Source: Bacteroidia bacterium | GTDB lineage: Bacteria > Bacteroidota > Bacteroidia > B-17B0 > Aurantibacillaceae | DNA: 32,478 bases | Reading direction: 5' to 3' | Assembly: GCA_021740825.1 (NCBI GenBank) | Contig: JAIOZA010000032.1 | Span: 1-32,478, forward strand | Shown here: positions 14,320-23,136 of the stretch, in pieces | Layout of the letters: every line of letters starts with the position of its first letter | Position numbering within the stretch: the stretch's first letter is position 1 | Notes under the pieces: generated by a model | Seen by the model: only the letters and a program-made list of their open reading frames with translations | Database searches by the model: none | What the model was told of the DNA's origin: nothing | Translations under genes and position numbers: made by a program

Positions 14320-15267
14320 TTATTTTGGAATTTGAATAATATCCAAAAGTAATTTTGGTCTTTTGGATTCACTCATATTACTCACTAAAGTTTTTGGAAT
14401 ATCATTCTTAAACGCATTAAAATTATTTATTAAAAGCATAGCATATTGTGCTTTATGAACATGTAATTTTCGATTATACTTTACTGTGAATTGGTATATA
14501 AAATATATCAAAATTCTTTTCTGTCTTGGAAGAAGATTAATTGTGAAATATTCAGCGGTTGGTTCCTTTTTAAAAATAGAAAAATTATTATAAACAAACG
14601 TTTTAACATCATTTTCCGACATGTAAAAAGCATCATTCATCCTATTTTTTGAGTTGGCCAAAAGCATAAAAAAATTCATTATTTCAGTTTCGGAACCATC
14701 GCATTGAATTTGCTTAAAGTTATCGGGTAGTTTTGAAATTGGACTAATATCTTTCGGTGATATTTTTTCAAGTACAGGTGGTGGATTTTGGTTAATTATT
14801 TCTATTGGTTGGGTTTTTTCCACACGTTCTTCCTGCAAAACATTTTCACTTTGTACAATCTGTTTTGACTGAGGGATTCTTTTCTCAAATTCTAATGCTG
14901 ATTCCCAATCTTTTAATAGTGGTTCTATTATTTGATCTATTACACTTTGATAGTATTTTGTATCATATCCATCTTTTCTAATTTTAGAATCAATTACTTT
15001 AGCAATATATTTTCTTTTTTCGGCATATAAAAACTGACAGATTTCGGCAGCATCTTTTAATTCAACAGTTTTTAATTGTACCATCTCTAAATACTCTAGT
15101 AAATGCTCTTTTGTTGATGTTGCAAGTTCTTTCCCAAATTTCGAAAATTCTTTTATTACAGTTCTAATTTCGCTGAAGAGTTTTTGGTTTAATGCGGCTC
15201 TCTCTTGACCTTTTTTTAAGATTAGTGCAAATTCACTATCAAATTTCGCTTTTTTGTTTTCTTCCAT
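14320..15267 (-). CDS. Unknown protein of the mobile module
   Basis: A 315-residue cytoplasmic protein with no signal peptide or membrane segment. Residues 1-135 are strongly helical and charged, probably coiled-coil (LKKGQERAALNQKLFSEIRTV, LLEYLEMVQLKTVELKDAAE). Residues 135-185 are a Pro/Gln-rich linker (NQNPPPVLEKISPKDISPIS). Residues 190-315 form a second domain rich in aromatics (MNFFMLLANSKNRMNDAFY, LPRQKRILIYFIYQFTVKYN). The helical plan is reminiscent of RteC-type regulators of Bacteroidota mobile elements, but I see no diagnostic motif. It starts 19 bp after the integrase stop and is surely co-transcribed with it. Confidence 0.65.
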   Translation of the reverse strand: MEENKKAKFDSEFALILKKGQERAALNQKLFSEIRTVIKEFSKFGKELATSTKEHLLEYLEMVQLKTVELKDAAEICQFLYAEKRKYIAKVIDSKIRKDGYDTKYYQSVIDQIIEPLLKDWESALEFEKRIPQSKQIVQSENVLQEERVEKTQPIEIINQNPPPVLEKISPKDISPISKLPDNFKQIQCDGSETEIMNFFMLLANSKNRMNDAFYMSENDVKTFVYNNFSIFKKEPTAEYFTINLLPRQKRILIYFIYQFTVKYNRKLHVHKAQYAMLLINNFNAFKNDIPKTLVSNMSESKRPKLLLDIIQIPK

Positions 15268-15286
15268 ATCTAGTTTTTTAAATAAG

Positions 15287-16552
15287 CTATTTACCCAATA
15301 CCATTTTCATTGTTTCATCCAGTGCTTCTTCATCAAAGCTTGCCATATACATTTCAGTAACTTTAAGACTCTTGTGACCAAGAGCTTTAGAAATACTATA
15401 CAAATCCGCTTTTTTCATTCGGGCTATATTAGCAAAACTGTGGCGACTACTATGAAAATGAAGGCGTTTATTTAGTTTAGCTGATTCTGCCAATTTTTTC
15501 AAATCTCCATTGATACATGCTGATTTTGATTCTAACTGTTTTCTCAAATATTCAGCATCAGAATAATCTTCATCATTCTTTAATAATGGAAATATAAAAT
15601 CATCCGGCTTACTATTTCTTTTTTTATATAAATTTATAATGGCTTTTGATTCGGTGTTTAGTTTAATAGATTTAAAATGCCCGGTTTTTCCCATTTCGTA
15701 ATGTAGGCGTTCACCAATAATGTTTTTGAATTTAAGTTGAATGAGGTCACTTATTCTTATTCCTGCATTGTTGAATGAAAATAGGTAATAATTTCTTGCA
15801 TCAATTTGTTTTTGTTGTGTTGGAGCTACTAATATAACCTTCCTTATCTGCTCAATTTCCTTTTCTGCAAGTGATTCTTTTTGTGTTACTGTGTTTTTTA
15901 TTTTTAACTTTAAAAATGGATTTTTATCTCGACTTATTAGCGGTTCGTTTTCATTCATGGCTTTATATAAAATCGACCTAATTGTTTTAAGGTGATAATT
16001 TGCAGTATTGATTTTTACTCCTCCATTTAAAAGAAAACTTTGATAAGAAGTCAAAAAGTTAACATCAATATCAGAGAATAAAAGCACACGTCCAGTTTGA
16101 AATTCGGTAATTCTTTTTAACACAGATGTAAAATTCTTACTCGTACGGACGCTTTTTCGTTCAAGCATAAGTTGCGCAAATTTCTTACCATATTCAATGA
16201 AATTTTCTGCCTCAAGGTATTTAAGTGAAGCTTTAGTTTTTATTAGTAGTGAACTTTGCACACCATCAGTTAATGAAACCTGTTGTTTAATTCTTAATAC
16301 TTCATTAAGCTTTATTTCAATATCCGTATTTATAGCTTTTGAATTTGATAGAGGTTTTTTATCTGGAAATAGCTTAGATCGTGTTTCTATCAACTTATTA
16401 TTTACATCATCCCAATTCTCCTTCATAGCAGAATAACCTGTTGCAATATACCTTGATTTACGATTAGCGGTAATTCTTATCATAATAGGGTTCATTCCAT
16501 TAGAATAAGTTTTATATTTGTAGTGTACAAGAGTAACTTTAGCAGCAGACAT
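15287..16552 (-). CDS. Tyrosine recombinase (phage-integrase family, arm-binding type)
   Basis: A 421-residue site-specific recombinase that would integrate and excise the element. Residues about 5-90 are the arm-DNA-binding domain (LVHYKYKTYSNGMNPIMIRI), 105-205 the SAM-like core-binding domain, and 225-415 the catalytic domain. Catalytic residues are visible: Arg in NNAGIRISDL, His-x-x-Arg in HFHSSRHSFAN, His in LGHKSLKVTEMY, and the nucleophilic Tyr in EMYM. The arm domain and length (integron integrases are about 320-340 residues) place it with Bacteroidota mobile-element integrases, not IntI. The first gene of its operon; the 558 bp before it carries only palindromes. Confidence 0.92.
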   Translation of the reverse strand: MSAAKVTLVHYKYKTYSNGMNPIMIRITANRKSRYIATGYSAMKENWDDVNNKLIETRSKLFPDKKPLSNSKAINTDIEIKLNEVLRIKQQVSLTDGVQSSLLIKTKASLKYLEAENFIEYGKKFAQLMLERKSVRTSKNFTSVLKRITEFQTGRVLLFSDIDVNFLTSYQSFLLNGGVKINTANYHLKTIRSILYKAMNENEPLISRDKNPFLKLKIKNTVTQKESLAEKEIEQIRKVILVAPTQQKQIDARNYYLFSFNNAGIRISDLIQLKFKNIIGERLHYEMGKTGHFKSIKLNTESKAIINLYKKRNSKPDDFIFPLLKNDEDYSDAEYLRKQLESKSACINGDLKKLAESAKLNKRLHFHSSRHSFANIARMKKADLYSISKALGHKSLKVTEMYMASFDEEALDETMKMVLGK

Positions 16553-16718
16553 TGATTATTTTTTTAAAATTGTTTATCAAATTTAAACCAAATGGTTGAA
16601 ACATGGTTGAATCCTAAAGTGCTATTTATAACTACTTTTTAACATTTAAAGAAAATCGATAATATCATAACTAACTGTAAATCAATATTAAATGGAATTA
16701 AGTGGAAAGAACTGGAAT

Positions 16719-16746
16719 CCCTTCGACTCTCGAGCGCAGTCGAGAA
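16719..16746. repeat. REP-like palindrome (CCCTTCGACT type)
   Basis: CGACT...AGTCG flanks CTCGAGCGC, giving a stem TTCGACT/AGTCGA. The sequence starts CCCTTCGACT, the same start as a 23-bp element inside the cytochrome gene at 20229. Palindromes beginning this way are widely scattered in Bacteroidota genomes. Confidence 0.6.
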
Positions 16747-16885
16747 CAAAAAAACTAAACTATAAAAGCTAATGGGATAACTACTTGGACTATCACTTAC
16801 TTATAAATGGTATTACTCATGAAATCAATATTTGAGGAAACATTTTACACAACGGATGACGGTGACGGATTATAAACTTCGTTGT

Positions 16886-16904
16886 CGCGGATTTGCAATC
16901 CGCG
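16886..16904. repeat. Perfect hairpin palindrome CGCGGATT-TGC-AATCCGCG
   Basis: Eight base pairs with a three-base loop, much GC-richer than its surroundings. Sequences of this type (hairpins around GGATTTGCAATCC) recur between genes in Bacteroidota. There is no T-tract, so it is not a terminator. Confidence 0.65.
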
Positions 16905-16936
16905 CCTTTACTCAAGTTGAAAGTTATAAATTAACA

Positions 16937-17043
16937 TGATGTGAACGCGTGAAGGATAGAACAAAAATCCTTTGCGCAGCCATAGCGAAGCAAAGATTGG
17001 AGTGATAGCCTGACAGCGCTGTCTCTTTGCGCTGGCACGCCCA
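16937..17043. repeat. GC-richer intergenic repeat resembling a Bacteroidota dispersed repeat
   Basis: The stretch reads GTGAAGGATAGAAC...ATCCTTTGCGCAGCC...GCGAAGCAAAG...GGAGTGATAGCCTGACAGCG...GGCACGCCC. Nested pairing is seen (CTTTGC with GCAAAG) and GACAGCGCTGTC (17012-17023) is a perfect palindrome. The start and the GGAGTGATAGCC block match, from memory, a dispersed repeat common in this phylum. No gene is seen in 16553-17110 apart from this and the two palindromes above. Confidence 0.5.
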
Positions 17044-17054
17044 AAAATGAAATA

Positions 17055-17091
17055 AAAAAAGGCAAACAAAACACGAAGTTTCATTTGCCTT
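17055..17091 (-). terminator. Rho-independent terminator of typA
   Basis: On the minus strand AAGGCAAA (17091-17084) pairs with TTTGCCTT (17066-17059), with a further AAAC/GTTT pairing inside the loop, followed by a run of seven Ts. It begins 20 bp after the typA stop. Confidence 0.85.
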
Positions 17092-17110
17092 AATAAAAAA
17101 AAGGGCTTTG

Positions 17111-18922
17111 TTATTTTGCCACTAACGTTTTTCCCATACGTTTACGCTCATTTTCATCTAAATAAATTTTACGTAAACGGATAAAAGTTGGAGTAATTTC
17201 TACATATTCATCACCTTGAATATATTCCATGGCTTCTTCTAAACTGAAGTTGATTTTTGGGACAATACGCATTTTTTCATCTGTACCAGAAGCACGCATG
17301 TTAGTTAATTGCTTTTCGGTACAAATATTAACTACTAAATCATCTGGTCTAATATGTTCACCAATAACCATTCCCGGGTAAATTTCATCTCCTGCTTCAA
17401 CAAAAAACTTACCACGATCTTGTAATTTATCAATAGAATAAGCTACTGCAGTACCTTTATCTTTAGAAATTAATACGCCAGCAATTCGGCTAGGAATAAC
17501 GCCTTTCCATGGTTCGTAATCTTTAAAACGATGAGCCATGATTGCCTCACCAGCTGTAGCCGTTAGTACATTATTACGTAAACCAATAATACCACGAGAA
17601 GGAATTTCAAATTCAATATGCGTTAAATCTCCTTTAGCCTCCATGATTAGTAAATTACCTTTACGCTGAGTTACTAAATCAATTACTTTAGAAGCCGACT
17701 CTTGAGGAACATCAACCGTTAATACCTCAATTGGCTCACATTTTTGTCCATCAATTTCTTTTACAATAACTTGTGGCTGTCCTAATTGTAACTCATACCC
17801 CTCACGACGCATTGTTTCAATTAATACAGATAAGTGAAGAATACCACGTCCAAATACTAAATAAGAATCAGGTGAAGAAGTTTCTTCAACACGCATTGCT
17901 AAGTTTTTTTCTAACTCTTTGTATAAACGATCACGTAAGTGACGAGAAGTAACAAATTTACCATCCTTTCCAAAAAACGGAGAGTTGTTAATGGTAAACA
18001 TCATGCTCATAGTTGGCTCATCAATTTTCATGGTTGGCATTGCTTCCGGATTTTCAAAATCAGCAACCGTATCGCCAATTTCAAAACCTTCAATTCCTGT
18101 AAATGCACAAATATCGCCTGTTTGAACTTCAGTAACTTTTACTTTACCTAATCCTTCAAACACATAAAGTTCTTTAATACGAGATTTTTGAATTCTACCA
18201 TCACGCTTAACAACTGATACAGGCATATTTTCTTTAATAATACCGCGAAATACTCGGCCTACAGCAATACGACCAATAAAAGACGAATAATCTAACGAAG
18301 TAATTTGAATTTGCAAAGTTCCAACGCGCTCTGGAGCTGTAGGAATATTTTGTAAAATAGTATCTAATAAATAGGTAATGTCGGTTGTAGGAGTTTTATA
18401 ATCTGGGCCCATCCAACCATTTTTACTAGAACCAAAAACGGTAGGGAAATCTAATTGATCTTCCGTTGCATCTAAATTAAAAAACAAATCGAAAACTTGG
18501 TCATGCACCTCATCCGGACGACAGTTTGGTTTATCCACTTTATTAACTACCACAATAGCTTTTTTGCCAGCAGCAATAGCTTTTTGCGTCACAAAACGAG
18601 TTTGAGGCATTGGCCCTTCAAACGCATCTACTAATAAAATTACACCATCGGCCATGTTTAATGTACGTTCCACTTCACCTCCAAAGTCCGCGTGACCAGG
18701 TGTATCAATAATATTTATTTTTGTTCCTTTATACATTACAGAAACATTTTTAGCCAAAATGGTAATACCACGTTCACGCTCCAAATCATTGTTATCAAGG
18801 ATTAACTCACCTGATGCTTGATTTTCTCTGAATAAATTACATTGATGTAAAATTTTATCTACTAATGTTGTTTTCCCGTGATCGACATGGGCAATGATGG
18901 CAATGTTTCTAATTTCTGACAT
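17111..18922 (-). CDS. typA: Ribosome-associated GTPase TypA/BipA
   Basis: A translational GTPase of the EF-G class that binds the ribosome and helps 50S assembly under stress. From the ATG at 18922 (MSEIRNIAIIAHVDHGKTTL) it has 603 residues, the usual TypA length. The G-domain motifs are GHVDHGKTT-type G1 (AHVDHGKTT), G2 region RERGITI, G3 DTPGHADFGGEV, and G4 NKVD. Domain II, the EF-G-like domains III and V, and the TypA-specific C-terminus (EYVEITPTFIRLRKIYLDENERKR) follow. A longer frame begins at 18973, but a promoter at 18943-18973 lies on top of those codons, so 18922 is the start. Confidence 0.97.
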   Translation of the reverse strand: MSEIRNIAIIAHVDHGKTTLVDKILHQCNLFRENQASGELILDNNDLERERGITILAKNVSVMYKGTKINIIDTPGHADFGGEVERTLNMADGVILLVDAFEGPMPQTRFVTQKAIAAGKKAIVVVNKVDKPNCRPDEVHDQVFDLFFNLDATEDQLDFPTVFGSSKNGWMGPDYKTPTTDITYLLDTILQNIPTAPERVGTLQIQITSLDYSSFIGRIAVGRVFRGIIKENMPVSVVKRDGRIQKSRIKELYVFEGLGKVKVTEVQTGDICAFTGIEGFEIGDTVADFENPEAMPTMKIDEPTMSMMFTINNSPFFGKDGKFVTSRHLRDRLYKELEKNLAMRVEETSSPDSYLVFGRGILHLSVLIETMRREGYELQLGQPQVIVKEIDGQKCEPIEVLTVDVPQESASKVIDLVTQRKGNLLIMEAKGDLTHIEFEIPSRGIIGLRNNVLTATAGEAIMAHRFKDYEPWKGVIPSRIAGVLISKDKGTAVAYSIDKLQDRGKFFVEAGDEIYPGMVIGEHIRPDDLVVNICTEKQLTNMRASGTDEKMRIVPKINFSLEEAMEYIQGDEYVEITPTFIRLRKIYLDENERKRMGKTLVAK

Positions 18923-18942
18923 ATTATATTTTAATAAGGGCG

Positions 18943-18973
18943 CAAAAGTAGTTCTTTTTAAATGAGAAACCAA
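18943..18973 (-). promoter_or_regulatory. typA promoter, Bacteroidota type
   Basis: On the minus strand TTG (18973-18971), a 20-bp spacer and TACTTTTG (18950-18943) followed by CGC fit the TTTG/TAnnTTTG pattern of the primary sigma factor of this phylum. Transcription would begin about 14-18 bases before the ATG at 18922. Confidence 0.65.
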
Positions 18974-19095
18974 TTTATCTTATTGAAAATGTAGCATTTG
19001 GCATTAAATAATCGTTAATTTACCAGTTTTAGAATACTATTTAGCACCAAATTAACTCCTACTTTTCAATTTGTTATACTAAATTTGAAACATCA

Positions 19096-21165
19096 ATGCA
19101 ATTGTCAAAGAATTTAAAATACCTCTTACTCTTCTTAACAATTAGTATTGCTGCGCTGATTTTTTCGTGTGAGACACCTGAAGGAAAATTAACCACCAAA
19201 CAACTTCAAACGGATACTTTATTATATTTAAATCATGCAGATTCGGCAATCTACGTTGGCATCAATACATGCAAACTTTGCCATCAAGATATTTATAATA
19301 CGTTTATTAAAACAGGAATGGGAAAATCCTTTGATTTAGCAACTAAAACTAAATCAGCTGCAAACTACCATACTTCAATTATTCAAGATAAAATTGGAGA
19401 TTACAATTACAAGGCATTTTGGTTACATGATAGCTTACAAATACTAGAATACAGATTAGCAGGAAAAGACACCATTTATAAGAGACAAGAAACGGTTAAC
19501 TACATTGTTGGTTCAGGGCAACATACAAATTCACACATTCAATCAGTAAATGGATACCTCAATCAAATGCCGATGACGTTTTATACGCAAAAACAACAGT
19601 GGGATTTACCGCCAGGATTTGAAGATGGTCACAATAGTCGATTTATGCGAAAGATAGGTTTAGAATGCATGAGTTGCCATAACAATTATCCGGATTTTGT
19701 ATTAGGTTCTGAAAATAAATTCAACTCCGTTCCAGAAGGCATTAATTGTGAACGTTGCCACGGACCGGGAAGCATTCATGTAGCACAACGACAAACTGGA
19801 ACTAAAATTGATACGTCAAAATATATTGACTATAGCATCGTAAATCCTGCCAAACTTAGTATTGACGCTCAATTTGATATATGTCAGCGTTGCCACTTAC
19901 AAGGTAATACAATTTTAAAAGAAGGTAAATCATTTTATGATTTTAAGCCAGGTATGAAATTAAGCGACTTCATGACAGTGTTTTTGCCTAAATACAAACA
20001 TGCCGATGATGAATTTATTATGGCATCGCATGCCGATAGACTGAAGCAAAGTGCCTGCTTTATTAAATCATTACAAAAATCAAAAGCAAACTCTCGAACG
20101 CAATTAAAACCTTATAAAGATGCTATGACGTGTGTAACTTGTCATAATCCTCATGTGAGCGTTCGAGAAACTAATCCTAATGTATTTAACGATGCTTGTA
20201 ACTCTTGTCATAATAGCGGTGCAGAAAACCCTTCGACTCCGCTCAAGGTGATAGGAAAAACTGGTTCCAAATTAATTTGTAATAAAAAAGGAATTACAAA
20301 AATTTCTAATTGTGTAAGTTGTCACATGCCAAAATCAGGTTCTATTGATATTCCTCACGTAACCGTTCACGACCATTACATTCGTAAACCCATTACAAAA
20401 AAAGATAAAGAAGCTATTAAAGAATTTATTGGATTATATGCCATTAACGAAAAAAATCCAAGCGCTTACATTAAAGCAAAAGCCTATTTAAATCAATTTG
20501 AAAAATTTGAAAACAAATTATACTATTTAGATAGCGCAAGGTATTATTTAAAAGATAAAACGGAAGCTGATTTAAAAACAAATATTGAATTGTTAGTTCA
20601 ACTATACTTCATCAAAAATGATTTTAATAAAATCATAACCTACGTTGACCGTTTAACTGACCAAGCTTTGTTAAATAATTTATTATCAAAAAAATCATAT
20701 TCAAATGAGCATGCTTGGACAAGTTATCGCATTGGAGAAGCATTTTTTAATGTGGGCGATTTGCAACGAGCAACTAACTATTATAAAAAAGCAACTGACC
20801 TAGCGCCCTATGTACTCGATTTTAAAAATAAATATGGTTCATCCTTAGCGGCGAAAGGTTTATTGCCAGCTGCAGAAAAAATATTCACAGAAATTTTAAA
20901 GGAAAACCCTAAACATGTTTCAGCATTGACAAATTTAGGCTATGTACAATTAGCTCAAGGCAATGTAACTAAAGCAGAGCAGTTGTATTTTAAAGCATTA
21001 TCTCTTGACCCAGATTATGAAGCATTGTTATTAAATATTGCTGGATTATATGCTTACAAAAAGGACTATCAGCAAGCGGAACTCTATTTAAAGAAACTAC
21101 TTAAACGTAACCCAAATAATTTAAAAGCTAAACAAGCTTTAACGCAAATAAAACAACTGCTTTAA
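19096..21165 (+). CDS. Multihaem c-type cytochrome/TPR lipoprotein
   Basis: A 689-residue exported protein with a lipoprotein signal (LIFSC, Cys25). It has seven haem-c binding CxxCH motifs, starting at residues 59, 191, 218, 263, 346, 368 and 406 (CKLCH, CMSCH, CERCH, CQRCH, CVTCH, CNSCH, CVSCH). About four tetratricopeptide repeats fill residues 545-685 (AWTSYRIGEAFFNVGDLQRA, ALTNLGYVQLAQGNVTKAEQ). Proteins with this plan are periplasmic or outer-surface electron carriers, often annotated as doubled-CxxCH cytochromes; partner and electron donor are unknown. Residues about 378-386 (PSTPLKVI) are coded by a REP-like element without frame loss. aroB follows after one base. Confidence 0.92.
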   Translation: MQLSKNLKYLLLFLTISIAALIFSCETPEGKLTTKQLQTDTLLYLNHADSAIYVGINTCKLCHQDIYNTFIKTGMGKSFDLATKTKSAANYHTSIIQDKIGDYNYKAFWLHDSLQILEYRLAGKDTIYKRQETVNYIVGSGQHTNSHIQSVNGYLNQMPMTFYTQKQQWDLPPGFEDGHNSRFMRKIGLECMSCHNNYPDFVLGSENKFNSVPEGINCERCHGPGSIHVAQRQTGTKIDTSKYIDYSIVNPAKLSIDAQFDICQRCHLQGNTILKEGKSFYDFKPGMKLSDFMTVFLPKYKHADDEFIMASHADRLKQSACFIKSLQKSKANSRTQLKPYKDAMTCVTCHNPHVSVRETNPNVFNDACNSCHNSGAENPSTPLKVIGKTGSKLICNKKGITKISNCVSCHMPKSGSIDIPHVTVHDHYIRKPITKKDKEAIKEFIGLYAINEKNPSAYIKAKAYLNQFEKFENKLYYLDSARYYLKDKTEADLKTNIELLVQLYFIKNDFNKIITYVDRLTDQALLNNLLSKKSYSNEHAWTSYRIGEAFFNVGDLQRATNYYKKATDLAPYVLDFKNKYGSSLAAKGLLPAAEKIFTEILKENPKHVSALTNLGYVQLAQGNVTKAEQLYFKALSLDPDYEALLLNIAGLYAYKKDYQQAELYLKKLLKRNPNNLKAKQALTQIKQLL
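20229..20251 (+). repeat. REP-like palindrome inside the cytochrome gene
   Basis: CCCTTCGACTCCGCTCAAGG plus TGA lies in frame within the coding sequence, between the sixth and seventh haem motifs. It is GC-richer than its surroundings, starts like the intergenic element at 16719 and matches the familiar CCCTTCGACTCCGCTCAGGG repeat of Bacteroidota with one change. Confidence 0.7.
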
Positions 21166-21166
21166 A

Positions 21167-22222
21167 ATGGCAACTATAAAATCTACATCCTATTCAATTT
21201 ATATAGGCGACAAAAGTTTTGATGCACTCAATAATTTTTTATCAAAAAATAAATATAGTAGCTATTATATCATTTGCGATGAACACACTTTTGAATTTTG
21301 CTTATCAACTTTATTATTTCATATTCCAAAACTTAATGATGCTGAAATTATTGAATTAGAAAGTGGCGAGGATAAAAAAACTTTAGAAACCTGCTTACAA
21401 GTTTGGGGTGCGCTTACCGATACTGGTGCTGATAAAAAAAGTTTAATTATTAATTTGGGCGGCGGTGTTATTACTGATTTAGGCGGATTTGTAGCATCTA
21501 CTTTTAAAAGAGGTATTGATTTTATTAATATCCCAACAACATTATTAAGCATGGTAGATGCTAGCGTTGGCGGAAAAACCGGGGTTGATTTTGAAGGGAT
21601 AAAAAACCATATTGGAACCACCTGCGAACCAAAAGCAGTTTTTATAAATCCTTTGTTTTTAGAAACCTTATCTGAAAGACAAATTAAAAATGGTTATGCT
21701 GAGGTAATAAAAATAGCGCTAATTGCAGATGCAAAGTTTTGGCAAGAACTAAAAAAACTAAAACATGCAAAAGAATTTTGTACCGAAAAAATTATTACTA
21801 AATCCGTTGAATTAAAAAATGCCATTGTAAAAAAAGATTTGTATGAAATGGATTTACGTAAATCTTTAAACTTTGGGCACAGCATTGGTCATGCTTTAGA
21901 GAGCGCACTACTTAAATTTAACAAGGATATATTGCATGGCGAAGCAATTGTTGCTGGTATGATAATGGAAGCTGAATTGGCTAAGATTTTAAAAAAAATT
22001 AGTCAAAAAGAATATAAAGAAATAATAAAGTACACTACTTCAATTTATAAAAAAATTAAAATCACAAAGGAAATTGAAGCACAGCTTTTAAAGTACATCA
22101 TACATGACAAAAAAAATGAAGCTGCTAATTTATGTTTTGCTCTGCCCAACAATATAGGTCATTACAATTTAGCTTGTGGCATTCAAATGGATTTAATAAA
22201 AAAAGTGCTTAGCAATTACTAA
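21167..22222 (+). CDS. aroB: 3-dehydroquinate synthase
   Basis: Second step of the shikimate pathway: converts DAHP to 3-dehydroquinate using NAD+ and a divalent metal, in the cytoplasm. The 351-residue length is normal. Family motifs are present: the NAD-binding NLGGGVITDLGGFVAST, the substrate loop NIPTTLLSMVDASVGGKTG, and metal ligands in GYAEVIK, FGHSIGHALE and LHGEAIV. The ATG lies one base after the stop of the cytochrome gene, so the two are co-transcribed, though no functional link is obvious. Confidence 0.97.
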   Translation: MATIKSTSYSIYIGDKSFDALNNFLSKNKYSSYYIICDEHTFEFCLSTLLFHIPKLNDAEIIELESGEDKKTLETCLQVWGALTDTGADKKSLIINLGGGVITDLGGFVASTFKRGIDFINIPTTLLSMVDASVGGKTGVDFEGIKNHIGTTCEPKAVFINPLFLETLSERQIKNGYAEVIKIALIADAKFWQELKKLKHAKEFCTEKIITKSVELKNAIVKKDLYEMDLRKSLNFGHSIGHALESALLKFNKDILHGEAIVAGMIMEAELAKILKKISQKEYKEIIKYTTSIYKKIKITKEIEAQLLKYIIHDKKNEAANLCFALPNNIGHYNLACGIQMDLIKKVLSNY

Positions 22223-22443
22223 TTATCGCAGGTATTAAATATGAACTTCCGTTTTAATTTAACCTAAGTCTAGTAATCAAGGATTAATAGAATTTTCTTT
22301 AGATTATTTTTTAAATTTAACTATTTAATAATCAACAACTTATATTTTATTTTTATTTATTTTCGAGATTTTGGGTTACTTAATTTAGAAAATGGCATAA
22401 ATGTTCAAATAACTTAAAACAAACAAATTTAAAAATTAAAAAA

Positions 22444-22686
22444 ATGACAAAATTATTTTCGATTATCGCAGTAGCTATTATGGCTACAACTGTTGTATCT
22501 TGTGGTCCTTCTGCTGAAGAAAAAGCTAAAATGGAAGAGCAAGCAAAATTAACTGCTGATTCTATCGCTGCTGCATTATCTGCTAGCTTAGAAGGTGCAA
22601 TGACTGAGGCTACTGCTACTGATTCTACTGCTGCTGCAACTACTGAAACTGCTGCTCCAGCTGCTGAAGCTCATACTGGTCACTAA
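22444..22686 (+). CDS. Small Ala/Thr-rich lipoprotein
   Basis: An 80-residue protein with a lipoprotein signal (VVSC at about 17-20, then GPSAEEKAKMEEQAK). The mature part is one amphipathic helix (KMEEQAKLTADSIAAALSAS) followed by low-complexity A/T/E repeats (ATATDSTAAATTETAAPAAE) and an HTGH end. It is related to the gene at 22820: both share C-x-P-(S/A)-A-E-(E/D)-x-x-K-M-x-E-x-A-K-x-x-x-D-S-I. Abundant small lipoproteins of this kind may be structural, like Lpp, but this is a guess. Confidence 0.75.
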   Translation: MTKLFSIIAVAIMATTVVSCGPSAEEKAKMEEQAKLTADSIAAALSASLEGAMTEATATDSTAAATTETAAPAAEAHTGH

Positions 22687-22707
22687 GAATATTTGTGTTT
22701 AGTTAGG

Positions 22708-22743
22708 AAAAGTCCACGTATAATTTATACGTGGGCTTTTTAT
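22708..22743 (+). terminator. Rho-independent terminator
   Basis: AAAAGTCCACGTATAA pairs with TTATACGTGGGCTTTT (one G-T pair), followed by TTTTTATTT. It ends the small lipoprotein gene at 22444-22686 and separates it from its paralogue. Confidence 0.9.
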
Positions 22744-22819
22744 TTGTGATTTAGTTCAACTTCTTTATTGAAATAAAAATTATCTTTACATTCGTCCTAT
22801 TAAAAAAAAATCTACATTT

Positions 22820-23026
22820 ATGAAAAAACTGTATAGCATTTTGCTAGTTACCTCAATTTTGATATCATTTGCTGCATGCAAGCCTGCCGCAGAAGATAGA
22901 GTTAAAATGCATGAAAACGCTAAACGTATTTCAGATTCAATTGGAAATGTAATTGATGCCGCAATGGCTGAAGTAGCAATTCCAGCTTCCTCAGCAACTG
23001 CTGTGGCAGATACTGCCAAGAAATAA
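22820..23026 (+). CDS. Small lipoprotein, paralogue of the gene at 22444
   Basis: A 68-residue protein: signal with lipobox FAAC (Cys20), then KPAAEDRVKMHENAKRISDS, a helix, and a short A/S/T-rich tail ending in KK. It matches the upstream small lipoprotein in the helix but lacks most of the low-complexity tail and the HTGH end. TATCTTTA at 22781-22788 is a possible, imperfect -7 box. The two genes are separated by a terminator, so they are expressed apart. Confidence 0.7.
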   Translation: MKKLYSILLVTSILISFAACKPAAEDRVKMHENAKRISDSIGNVIDAAMAEVAIPASSATAVADTAKK

Positions 23027-23136
23027 TATTTACAATCTTAGTGCAACGGATTTGACCTGCGTGACATTAAATTTGTAATAACTTTTACAAGTTTACCCGA
23101 AGTTATAATCTGCTATGATGAGAAACTAAATTATTA

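Larger units (their letters stand above)
13097..16552 (-). mobile_element. Small integrase-encoding mobile module (limits not found)
   Basis: Five minus-strand genes form one block: tyrosine recombinase, an unknown 315-residue protein, a helix-turn-helix protein, a Cys-rich protein and a small membrane protein. Integrase plus excisionase-like HTH gene plus small unknown genes is a usual set for small integrated elements in Bacteroidota. No conjugation, capsid or resistance gene is present. I did not find flanking direct repeats between about 12540-13090 and 16553-17100, and no tRNA gene is present, so the limits given are simply the outer genes. Confidence 0.6.

Noticed and set aside
15287..16552. 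The tyrosine recombinase as the integron integrase of the array
   Set aside because: It has an N-terminal arm-binding domain and 421 residues, lies at the wrong end and on the opposite strand, and forms an operon with other module genes.
18923..18973. Longer typA start adding 17 residues
   Set aside because: The extra codons overlap a good promoter, and typical TypA proteins start at MSEIRN-like sequence.
23064..23092. Terminator between the small lipoprotein and polA (TTGTAA...TTACAA)
   Set aside because: The stem is only six AT-rich pairs and has no T-run on either strand.
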